A DNA stretch of 7,194 bases from Castellaniella sp034007085 (GTDB lineage Bacteria > Pseudomonadota > Gammaproteobacteria > Burkholderiales > Burkholderiaceae_B), in NCBI RefSeq assembly GCF_034007085.1, contig NZ_JAVERO010000112.1, forward strand, positions 1-7,194, given 5' to 3'. The notes beneath the pieces are model-generated. The model worked only from the letters and a program-made list of their open reading frames with translations. It was not told the origin of the DNA and searched no databases. This document shows, in pieces, positions 1 to 5,370 of this stretch. Each line of letters starts with the position of its first letter. Position 1 is the first letter of the stretch. The position numbers and the translations under genes are program-made.

Positions 1-366
1 GACGTTGACTGGGTGGGGCTGGACATCAAGGCGGATTTCGACGACTACGCCCGCGTCACCCGGGTGGCCGGCAGCGGCGAACCCGCCCGCGCCAGCCTGC
101 AGGCTGTGCTGGACAGCGGTGTCGATTTCGAATGCCGCACTACGGCACATCCCGACCTGATCGATGCGGATGGCCTGCTGGCGCTGGGCCAGGAACTGGC
201 TGATCTGGGCGTGCGGCACTATGCCGTGCAGATTTTTCGCCCCCAAGGCTGCGCCGATGCCGTCCTGAACGCGCACGGCCGGTCCCTGAGGGACTGGCCG
301 GGCGAGGCGGTTCAGGGCAGATTGATCAGCTTGTTCGAATCGTTCACGCTGCGGCGAGAGCCCTGA
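1..366 (+). CDS. nrdG: Anaerobic ribonucleoside-triphosphate reductase activating protein, NrdG2-type (3' end only)
   Basis: The gene is cut by the left edge; 121 C-terminal residues are visible, ending at TGA 364-366. The family uses a [4Fe-4S] cluster and S-adenosylmethionine to form the glycyl radical of the class III (oxygen-sensitive) ribonucleotide reductase NrdD in the cytoplasm. The CxxxCxxC cluster motif lies upstream of the window and cannot be checked. What is visible matches the C-terminal half of the longer NrdG2 family: the strand 'GLDIKADFDDY' near the start, a 'LDSGVDFECRTTAHP' segment typical of the family's 'sGv.yEfRTT' block, and the 'YAVQIFRPQG' strand near the end. nrdD would be expected just upstream. 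The 3' end overlaps ubiT on the opposite strand by 55 bases. Confidence is high for the radical-SAM activase family and slightly lower for NrdD as substrate, because related activases of other glycyl-radical enzymes share this fold. Confidence 0.85.
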   Translation, partial: DVDWVGLDIKADFDDYARVTRVAGSGEPARASLQAVLDSGVDFECRTTAHPDLIDADGLLALGQELADLGVRHYAVQIFRPQGCADAVLNAHGRSLRDWPGEAVQGRLISLFESFTLRREP

Positions 367-836
367 AATCGGTCTCGCACGGCAGCCAGCGTATCGCGCA
401 GCACGGCGCGCGGCTGGAACACCGACATGTCGATGGAGTCCAGCGTGTTTTTCACCATCAGACCCAGTTCGGTATCACCCTCGATCACCAGGCGGCGGCT
501 GAAGAACAGCGTATCGGGATCTTCCCGGCGCTGCAGCAGACAATGGAAGTCCCAGGCATCGGCACGGAAGGTCAGGTCGGGTTCGGCGACGTCATGCCGG
601 GCCGCCCGGAAGGCGCCATCACGCCAGGTATAGTCAAAACGCAACCCCGCGTCCGCCACGTGGATGCGCAAAGACCGGCCTTCCAGCATGTGCAAGGTAT
701 CGGGGTGCAAGTGCCGGGCCAGCACCAGATTCAGCCCGGTTGCGAAAAGCACCGAACCTGGGTAACGGGGCAAGCGCCCCAGCACCCGGGCAAAGGGTTC
801 GGGAATGCGGTAGACGGGGGTCGAAGGATTTTGCAT
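312..836 (-). CDS. ubiT: Ubiquinone anaerobic biosynthesis accessory factor UbiT (SCP2 domain)
   Basis: This 174-residue protein has the same length as E. coli UbiT (YhbT). UbiT is an SCP2-fold lipid-binding protein needed for oxygen-independent ubiquinone synthesis; it is thought to hold the hydrophobic intermediates while UbiU-UbiV hydroxylate the ring. The SCP2 domain spans roughly residues 35-140. The most diagnostic stretch is 106-136, which includes 'DPDTLFFSRRLVIEGDTELG' and then 'VKNTLDSID'. I chose the ATG at 834-836 because it gives the family length and has a GAG-type ribosome site about 8 bases upstream. The open frame continues to 986, but that extension lies inside ubiV and is Arg/Pro/Gly-rich shadow sequence. 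It is the last gene of the ubiUVT operon, 37 bases after ubiV. Its last 18 codons and stop are antisense to the end of nrdG, with no recognisable terminator between them. Confidence 0.92.
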   Translation of the reverse strand: MQNPSTPVYRIPEPFARVLGRLPRYPGSVLFATGLNLVLARHLHPDTLHMLEGRSLRIHVADAGLRFDYTWRDGAFRAARHDVAEPDLTFRADAWDFHCLLQRREDPDTLFFSRRLVIEGDTELGLMVKNTLDSIDMSVFQPRAVLRDTLAAVRDRFQGSRRSVNDSNKLINLP

Positions 837-873
837 GTCAGGATCTCGAAAGTACGGAAAGACAGGGCCGGCG

Positions 874-1827
874 TCAGGCTGCGCTGCGCGCCCTGACCCC
901 AGGGGCCCGTGCGCCCGGGGCCGGTGATGCGACGACCTGGCCATCCAGCACCATGTCCAGGCCGGCGCGGTCGTGCCAATAGCCATTGCAGGGGCCGGCC
1001 GGCATCAGTGGCACCAGATTCCGGTGTGCTTCGTCGGCCGATTCACGGCCATCGAGCACTGCGCGAAAGGCGGCCACAACCCGATCCATATGGGCAGACT
1101 GCGGACTGAGCCGGATCACGTCCACCCCCAGGTCGCGCAATTCACCCAACGCGTGAATCAGCGTGTAGACCAGCGCCGACTGGGTCTGAATGCCATTGAT
1201 CGTCAAAAAGGCCTGGGATTCCTTGGTTTCGAGCAACAGGCCGTCGGGATGATCCATGCAGACGTACTGGCAATTGTCCTTGGGGAAATTGCGGTTGCGG
1301 GCGGTAAAGCAGCGGGCGGAAAACGCCAGGGGCATGCGCCCATAGGCGAAGACTTCCGTCTGCAGGCCGGTGGGCCGATCCTGCTGCAGCTGCGCCAGGC
1401 CGGCACGGCTCATTTCCAGAGGCATGACCCAACGGGTCGCGCCCTGCGCGGCCATCACGTCCAGGGTGGGCTTGCTGTAGATGTTCAGGAACGGGCCTGC
1501 GGTGAAAGGCCTGCCCTGCATGAGCCGCACGGCCCCCATGTCATTGGCCTCGACGCCGTAGCGTTCGTTGTCAGTGATCTTGCGCAGGGTGTTCAGGTCA
1601 TTGCCCGATTCCAGCAGCACCTGGGTGGACAGCACGGGCGTCTTGCCGGCCTCGGCCAGCATGTCGGCGATTTCGACCCAGTCGGGCAGGCGCAGTTCGT
1701 GGCGGCGCGAGCAGACCGTTTCCCCCAGATAGACAATGTCCACCGGCCAGTCGCGCACGGCGGCATAGAATTCCAGGACAGTGACACGGGGCCAATAGTA
1801 TTGCAATGGACCCAGGGCGATTTTCAT
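874..1827 (-). CDS. ubiV: Ubiquinone anaerobic hydroxylation protein UbiV (U32 family, [4Fe-4S])
   Basis: This 317-residue member of the U32 'peptidase' family is the partner of UbiU. The UbiU-UbiV heterodimer carries out the O2-independent ring hydroxylations of ubiquinone synthesis, in E. coli with prephenate as the hydroxyl donor; no proteolysis is expected. The cluster cysteines are visible at C39 ('GETVCSRR'), C173 ('SARCFTARN'), C186 and C190 ('DNCQYVC'). The spacings of 13 and 4 among the last three, and the position of C39, match the E. coli ligands C39, C180, C193 and C197. Start: the ATG at 1825-1827 gives the family N-terminus 'MKIALGPLQYYW', preceded by AAGGA with a 9-base gap; the frame stays open 14 codons further up, without support. 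The C-terminus has about 25 residues more than E. coli UbiV, an Ala/Pro/Gly/Arg-rich tail that looks disordered. It lies 78 bases after ubiU and 37 before ubiT. Confidence 0.95.
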   Translation of the reverse strand: MKIALGPLQYYWPRVTVLEFYAAVRDWPVDIVYLGETVCSRRHELRLPDWVEIADMLAEAGKTPVLSTQVLLESGNDLNTLRKITDNERYGVEANDMGAVRLMQGRPFTAGPFLNIYSKPTLDVMAAQGATRWVMPLEMSRAGLAQLQQDRPTGLQTEVFAYGRMPLAFSARCFTARNRNFPKDNCQYVCMDHPDGLLLETKESQAFLTINGIQTQSALVYTLIHALGELRDLGVDVIRLSPQSAHMDRVVAAFRAVLDGRESADEAHRNLVPLMPAGPCNGYWHDRAGLDMVLDGQVVASPAPGARAPGVRARSAA

Positions 1828-1834
1828 GACGGAG

Positions 1835-1841
1835 TTTCCTT
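1835..1841 (-). promoter_or_regulatory. Ribosome binding site fixing the ubiV start
   Basis: AAGGAAA on the minus strand lies with its AAGGA core 9 bases before the ATG at 1827. This supports the internal ATG over the longer open frame that begins at 1869. Confidence 0.6.
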
Positions 1842-1868
1842 GTGCAAGCAGCGGGGCAGTCCTCGCCA

Positions 1869-1886
1869 CCCGACGGACGGGTCGGG
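1869..1886 (-). repeat. Short inverted repeat in the ubiU-ubiV spacer
   Basis: CCCGAC (1869-1874) and GTCGGG (1881-1886) form a perfect 6-bp stem with a 6-base loop, inside the 78-base gap between ubiU and ubiV. A second GC-rich, imperfect dyad (GCGC...GCGC, around 1886-1902) lies next to it. No U-run follows, so this is not a convincing intrinsic terminator. It could be an mRNA processing or stability element, or simply a consequence of high G+C. Confidence 0.35.
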
Positions 1887-1905
1887 CGCAGGGCCCCGCG
1901 CGGGA

Positions 1906-2961
1906 TCATTTCCAGGGCCGGTGGTAGGCCCCCAGCGTATGCTGCTGGCCTTCGGCGACCTTGTTCAGTTCGGCCATCCAGGCTGGATGCACCGAGTAGC
2001 GGGACGGGCTGCTGCGGGCCTGGTCGATGGCCTGGCGCCAGACCCGGGTGACCTGGGCGGTATAGGCCGGGCTGCGCTGGCGGCCTTCGATCTTGATTGC
2101 CCGCACCCCCATGGCCATCAGCCGCGGCAGCAGTTCCAGGGTATTGAGGCTGGTGGGTTCTTCCAGGGCGTAGTAGTTTTCGCCCGCAACGTCGAAACGG
2201 CCCTTGCACAGCGTGGGATAGCCGGCGTTTTCGCCATCGTCGTAGCGGTCGATCAGCACACCGTTCAGGCGCGATTCCAGGCCCTGGTCCGTCTGTTGCC
2301 AGCGCACGTATTTGGCGGGCGAACAGACGCCATGCGTGTTGGGTGATTCGCCGGTGGCATAGGACGACAGGGCACAGCGGCCCTCGACCATGACGCACAG
2401 GCTGCCAAAACCGAAGACCTCGATTTCGACCGGGGTGTTTTCACAGACCTGCTGGACCTGGGCCACCGACAGCACGCGCGGCAGCACGGCGCGCGCCACC
2501 CCGAAATGTTCGTGATAGAAGCGGATGGCTTCGTAGTTGGTGGCGGAACCCTGCACCGACAGGTGCAAGCGCAAGCCAGGGTGGCGTTCGCTGGCATAGG
2601 CCATCAGCCCGGGGTCGGCCATGATGACGGCATCCACGCCGGCATCGGCCGCGCGGTCCACGGCGTCCCGCCACAGCATCCAGCCATCGGGCTGCGGATA
2701 GGTGTTCAGGGCCAGGAGGACCTTGCGCTGACGGTCATGGGCATAGCGAATGCCTTCGGCAATGGCGGCAGCGTCGAAGTTCAGTCCGGCAAAGTTGCGC
2801 GCGTTGGTCGCATCGCGGAAGCCCAGGTAGACGGCATCTGCGCCTTCGTCGACGGCCGCCTTGAGCGCGGGCAGGCTGCCTGCGGGACAGACGAGTTCGA
2901 AATCCGACGGGTCGTGGCGAGGCACCACGCCGGGACGGTGGGATTCAGGAAGGGCTGACAT
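1906..2961 (-). CDS. ubiU: Ubiquinone anaerobic hydroxylation protein UbiU (U32 family, [4Fe-4S])
   Basis: This 351-residue U32-family protein is the first gene of the ubiUVT operon. With UbiV it forms the iron-sulfur heterodimer that hydroxylates ubiquinone precursors without O2. Four cysteines match the cluster ligands: C189 ('FGSLCVMVEG'), C196 ('GRCALSS'), C213 ('HGVCSPAK') and C252 ('PTLCKGRF'). Their spacings of 7, 17 and 39 equal those of E. coli UbiU (C169, C176, C193, C232). The N-terminal family signature 'LVCPAGSLPALKAAVDEGAD' is at 24-43, followed by 'NARNFAGLNF' at 53-62. The ATG at 2959-2961 gives about 20 residues before the conserved core that E. coli lacks; I see no better ATG downstream. 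The ribosome site is weak (TGGA, about 9 bases away). A predicted FNR-type site and -10 lie upstream in the divergent region, so anaerobic induction is likely. UbiU and UbiV homologues are often annotated as 'peptidase U32', which would be misleading here. Confidence 0.95.
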   Translation of the reverse strand: MSALPESHRPGVVPRHDPSDFELVCPAGSLPALKAAVDEGADAVYLGFRDATNARNFAGLNFDAAAIAEGIRYAHDRQRKVLLALNTYPQPDGWMLWRDAVDRAADAGVDAVIMADPGLMAYASERHPGLRLHLSVQGSATNYEAIRFYHEHFGVARAVLPRVLSVAQVQQVCENTPVEIEVFGFGSLCVMVEGRCALSSYATGESPNTHGVCSPAKYVRWQQTDQGLESRLNGVLIDRYDDGENAGYPTLCKGRFDVAGENYYALEEPTSLNTLELLPRLMAMGVRAIKIEGRQRSPAYTAQVTRVWRQAIDQARSSPSRYSVHPAWMAELNKVAEGQQHTLGAYHRPWK

Positions 2962-2984
2962 GGGGGATATCCAGGGATTTCATG

Positions 2985-3008
2985 GCGGGGCGCACCGCCG
3001 GGCCCCGC
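2985..3008 (-). repeat. GC-rich inverted repeat in the predicted ubiU 5' leader
   Basis: GCGGGGC (2985-2991) and GCCCCGC (3002-3008) are perfect 7-bp complements with a 10-base loop. A competing stem, GGCGG (2984-2988) with CCGCC (2995-2999), overlaps it. If ubiU transcription starts near 3018, this hairpin fills much of the roughly 57-base leader and ends 23 bases before the ATG. It might influence mRNA stability or translation. In G+C-rich DNA such stems also arise by chance. Confidence 0.35.
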
Positions 3009-3024
3009 GTCGGCAATACCGGAG

Positions 3025-3030
3025 ACTATG
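3025..3030 (-). promoter_or_regulatory. Candidate -10 element of the ubiUVT promoter
   Basis: The minus strand reads CATAGT, which matches 4 of 6 positions of TATAAT. Taking its last base (3025) as -7 places the start of transcription at about 3018. That puts the FNR-type palindrome centred at 3059.5 exactly at -41.5, the class II activator position at which a -35 box is dispensable. The support comes from this spacing; the hexamer alone would be weak. Confidence 0.45.
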
Positions 3031-3052
3031 CACTCCCAGGCGGCATCAGACC

Positions 3053-3066
3053 TTAACCAGGATCAA
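3053..3066 (-). promoter_or_regulatory. FNR/DNR-type (Crp-Fnr family) operator
   Basis: On the minus strand this reads TTGAT-CCTG-GTTAA. One half-site is a perfect FNR half (TTGAT). The other, read on the plus strand, is TTAAC, which as I recall resembles the half-site of NNR-type nitric-oxide-responsive regulators. Overall it matches 8 of 10 defined positions of TTGATnnnnATCAA. It lies about 98 bases upstream of the ubiU ATG and 108 upstream of the DUF2249 gene ATG, so it could serve one or both directions. Oxygen (FNR/ANR) or nitric oxide (DNR/NNR) control would fit the anaerobic gene content. Which regulator binds cannot be read from the site. Confidence 0.6.
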
Positions 3067-3167
3067 GAAGCGTGCATTCTGACTCTGGAGCAGGGTCTTG
3101 CACACAGGCGGAATGAGGGATCATGTAAGGTAGCGCATGACAGCGCATCCCACCGCCGGAACTTTCC

Positions 3168-3395
3168 ATGACATTGCCCGACCTGACGATCGACGTACGC
3201 TCGCTGCCTGCCCCCGAACCCATGGAACACTGCCTGGAAGCCCTGGCCGACCTGGCCCCGGGACAGCACCTGAACATGCTCATCGACCGTGAGCCCTACC
3301 CGCTGTATGCCATTCTGGATCGCGATGGTTTCCAGCATTGCTGCACCTTCGAGGAAACGCATTTCCAGGTCACGATCTGGTACGACAAGCCCTAG
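3168..3395 (+). CDS. DUF2249 domain protein, function unknown
   Basis: This 75-residue soluble protein consists almost entirely of one DUF2249 domain. The signature is 'IDVRSLPAPEPMEHCLEAL' at residues 8-26, followed by 'LAPGQHL', then 'IDREPYPLYAILDRDGF' and a final 'VTIWYDK' strand. DUF2249 is a small alpha/beta domain, generally related to the TusA-like fold, that recurs beside hemerythrin-like, nitrite/nitric-oxide reductase and other anaerobic-respiration genes; its biochemical role is not established. The cysteines (C22, C58, C59) are not arranged like the TusA active-site Cys-Pro motif, so sulfur relay is not supported. The start ATG at 3168 has GGA 8 bases upstream. The gene ends 10 bases before the membrane-protein gene, so the two are almost certainly co-transcribed. 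Confidence is high for the domain and low for any function. Confidence 0.85.
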   Translation: MTLPDLTIDVRSLPAPEPMEHCLEALADLAPGQHLNMLIDREPYPLYAILDRDGFQHCCTFEETHFQVTIWYDKP

Positions 3396-3405
3396 CAGAA
3401 TCACC

Positions 3406-4752
3406 ATGCAGCGCGCCCTGGATTTCGACAAGACGCCCGCCCTGGGCGTGCCCCTGCCCTTTTTCCTGAACGTGCCGCTGTTCGCCCTGCTGGCCGGTCT
3501 GCTGGCCACCTGGGCCGGGCCACAAGCCTTCGCCTCGCGCTGGAATGGTGCCGCCCTGGCCCTCACCCACCTGTGGACACTGGGCATCCTGGGCAGCGCC
3601 ATGCTGGGCGCCCTGCTGCAGATCCTGGCGGTGGCCTGCAACGTCCCGGTGGGGGCCATCCGCGCAGTCTCCGGCCTGACGCACGTACTGCTGACCACGG
3701 GCACACTGCTGCTGGCCGCGGGATTCCTGGGCTGGTGGCCAGCCGCCTGGATCAGCGCCACCGTCCTGCTCGGCCTGGCCTTTGCGGTGTACCTGGCCGC
3801 CGTCTCGCTGGCGCTCTGGCAGCGACGGCATCAGGTCTACCGGGGCGCCCGCGAAATCCTCGTGCCGGTGCGCGGCGCCTTGATCGCCCTGGCCTGCACG
3901 GTGTTGATCGGTCTGACCCTGGCCTGGTCCCTGGGACTGGGATGGCCCCTGCCCGACTGGATCGACACCCATGTGCTGTGGGGCCTGGCTGGCTGGGGTG
4001 GCCTGCTGCTGATGGGCATGTCTTTCCAGCTGCTGCCGATCTTCCAGGTGACGGAGCTGTATCCAAAACCCCTGTCGCGCTGGCTGCCGCTGCTGATCGC
4101 GGGCCTGATGCTGGCCTGGACGGCGCTGGACGCATCGGCCGGCATGCCCCGCCTGATGCGGGAAACCGTGGAACTGCTGCTGGTCGGCGCCTACACGCTG
4201 TGGGCCGGCGTGACGCTGCGACTGCTCTGGACCCGCAAGCGGCCCACGCCAGAAACCACGACCCTGTTCTGGTATGCAGGCATGTTCGCCCTGTTGGCCT
4301 GCGCGCCACTCTGGATCTGGATGACGCACGGCCCCTCGCCCCAGGCAGGCCGGATGCTGGGCGTGGTGCTGATCACGGGCGTGCTGGGTTCCGTGGTGAA
4401 CGGCATGCTGTACAAGATCGTGCCCTTTTTACTCTGGAAGCACGCCCAGGATGCCGTGATCGTGCCGGATCAGGATCCCGGCCAGGCACGCATCTATCTG
4501 AAGGTCCTGCCGAAAATGGCCACCTATATCGGCGAACGCGCCGCCCGGCTGCAATGGGGCGCCCATGTCGCCATGATGCTGTGCTGGACGCTGGCCGCTG
4601 CGGGTTGGCCCCCGGCAGGACTGTTGGCCGGCCCGCTGCTGATCGTCTCGGCCACAGGGCTGGCCTGGAACATCGGCTGGGCGCTGCGGCGCTACCGCAA
4701 GGCACTGCAGGCCATGGCGATGCTGCGGGACTCGCACCCAGAACTGCGCTGA
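3406..4752 (+). CDS. Polytopic membrane protein, heme-copper oxidase I / NnrS-like, function unknown
   Basis: This 448-residue protein has about 12 predicted membrane helices, at roughly 13-38, 50-77, 88-108, 113-137, 154-178, 187-215, 225-240, 253-275, 286-306, 318-343, 383-399 and 405-427. Helix 2 carries H55 ('LTHLWTLGILGSAMLGALLQ'), helix 3 carries H93 and helix 6 begins with H189 ('DTHVLWGLAGWGG'). The 'SFQLLPIFQVTELYP' and 'NGMLYKIVPFLLWKH' segments look family-specific. Twelve helices and membrane histidines recall heme-copper oxidase subunit I and NnrS. However, I see no His-His pair in the helix 7 region and no His-x-His in helix 10, so a complete binuclear centre is not supported. 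The ATG at 3406 is preferred to the earlier in-frame ATG at 3289, because the extra 39 residues overlap the DUF2249 gene and are shadow-like. The context (DUF2249, ubiUVT, FNR-type site) suggests an anaerobic or nitrogen-oxide-linked role. It may also be a transporter; I do not recognise a named gene. Confidence 0.75.
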   Translation: MQRALDFDKTPALGVPLPFFLNVPLFALLAGLLATWAGPQAFASRWNGAALALTHLWTLGILGSAMLGALLQILAVACNVPVGAIRAVSGLTHVLLTTGTLLLAAGFLGWWPAAWISATVLLGLAFAVYLAAVSLALWQRRHQVYRGAREILVPVRGALIALACTVLIGLTLAWSLGLGWPLPDWIDTHVLWGLAGWGGLLLMGMSFQLLPIFQVTELYPKPLSRWLPLLIAGLMLAWTALDASAGMPRLMRETVELLLVGAYTLWAGVTLRLLWTRKRPTPETTTLFWYAGMFALLACAPLWIWMTHGPSPQAGRMLGVVLITGVLGSVVNGMLYKIVPFLLWKHAQDAVIVPDQDPGQARIYLKVLPKMATYIGERAARLQWGAHVAMMLCWTLAAAGWPPAGLLAGPLLIVSATGLAWNIGWALRRYRKALQAMAMLRDSHPELR

Positions 4753-4767
4753 CAGCCCCACCCAGGC

Positions 4768-5370
4768 TCAGGCATCCCCGATTTCCGTCAGGATCCGGAT
4801 CAGATCGGCCATGTGGGCCGCGCCCAGTTTTTCCATGGCCTGGGCGCGCTGGACTTCAACATAGCGCACCGACACCCCCTGCGCATCGGCGATTTCCCGA
4901 TTGGTCATGCCTGTCCGGACGCCCTGGATCACCGCGCGCTCTCGCGGACTGAGCGCATGATACAGCCCCTGCAGGCGCCGCAATCGGCACGCCTGTTCTG
5001 ACCGGGCCAGGGCGCGCTCGATGGCCGGCAACAGGGTCTCCAGCAAGACGGGCTTTTCCAGGAAATCGACCGCTCCGCCGCGAAACGCGTCCGTCACCAT
5101 GGGAACATCCGCATGCCCTGTCAGGATGATGATCGACAAGGGGCTGCCCAGCCGGCCCAGGTGCGCCTGCACGGCGCGGCCGTCCCAGTGCGGCATCCGC
5201 ATGTCCAGCAGAACCACGCCCGCGGCATACAGATCGGCCTGCTCCAGAAACACCCGGCCATCCGGCCAGTCCCGGCAATCCAGCCCCACGGTCTCCAGCA
5301 TGTAGCGGCAGGCATGCCGCACCGAGGCATCGTCATCGACGACATGGATGAGCGCGTCGTTCGTATTCAT
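4768..5370 (-). CDS. FixJ/TtrR-like response regulator (receiver + LuxR-type HTH)
   Basis: This 200-residue transcription factor is the partner of the kinase just upstream. The receiver domain, roughly residues 6-120, has the acidic pocket D12-D14 ('VVDDD'), the phosphate-accepting D56 ('LLDMRMP'), T84 ('ILTGHAD') and K106 ('FLEKP'), so it should be active. The LuxR/FixJ-type helix-turn-helix, roughly 138-197, begins 'LSPRERAVIQGVRTGMTNRE'. Its recognition segment 'VSVRYVEVQRAQAMEKLG' departs from the usual 'RTVEVHRA' at two positions (Y170, Q174). Start: the ATG at 5368-5370 shares its A with the kinase stop (TGATG), and AGGA lies 8 bases upstream; a TTG one codon earlier is possible. Downstream it converges on the membrane-protein gene across 15 bases without a terminator. 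The TtrR resemblance rests mainly on the kinase type. Targets are unknown. Confidence 0.9.
   Translation of the reverse strand: MNTNDALIHVVDDDASVRHACRYMLETVGLDCRDWPDGRVFLEQADLYAAGVVLLDMRMPHWDGRAVQAHLGRLGSPLSIIILTGHADVPMVTDAFRGGAVDFLEKPVLLETLLPAIERALARSEQACRLRRLQGLYHALSPRERAVIQGVRTGMTNREIADAQGVSVRYVEVQRAQAMEKLGAAHMADLIRILTEIGDA

Larger units (their letters stand above)
2962..3167. other. Divergent intergenic regulatory region, ubiU / DUF2249 operon
   Basis: This 206-base gap separates leftward ubiU from the rightward DUF2249 gene and holds no credible gene. From left to right it contains a GC-rich inverted repeat in the ubiU leader (2985-3008), a -10-like hexamer for ubiU (3025-3030), an FNR/DNR-type palindrome (3053-3066) and a 7-bp direct repeat with a 10-bp period (3132-3148). 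On the rightward side only a weak candidate is visible: TTGCAC (3098-3103) and GATCAT (3119-3124), separated by a short 15-base spacer. That hexamer would put the FNR-type palindrome near -71.5. I regard this rightward promoter as unproven. Confidence 0.7.

Noticed and set aside
837..986. 50-codon upstream extension of ubiT
   Set aside because: It lies within ubiV coding sequence, has no family similarity, and the ATG at 836 gives the exact UbiT family length.
973..2346. Long rightward open frame of 457 codons opposite ubiV and ubiU
   Set aside because: It is antisense to two well-supported genes with intact cluster cysteines. Its His/Gln/Gly-rich composition is typical of a G+C-rich shadow frame, and it resembles no family I know.
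1906..2961. Annotation of UbiU (and UbiV) as collagenase-like U32 peptidases
   Set aside because: The cysteine spacing, the ubiT neighbour and the family sequences identify the ubiquinone hydroxylation pair; the peptidase label is a family name only.
2962..3167. Small gene in the divergent region
   Set aside because: Short open frames here (for example, a leftward one starting at 3283 and one running from 2861 on the plus strand) lack family features and ribosome sites and overlap real genes or regulatory elements.
3289..3405. 39-codon upstream extension of the membrane-protein gene
   Set aside because: It overlaps the DUF2249 coding sequence in another frame and is Ser/Arg-rich; the ATG at 3406 follows the DUF2249 stop by 10 bases.
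3370..4329. Leftward open frame of 319 codons opposite the membrane-protein gene
   Set aside because: Gln/Gly/Arg-rich low-complexity translation opposite a gene with clear hydrophobic periodicity; a shadow frame.
4753..4767. Possible bidirectional terminator between the convergent membrane-protein and regulator genes
   Set aside because: The 15-base gap shows no stem of useful length and no T-run on either strand.
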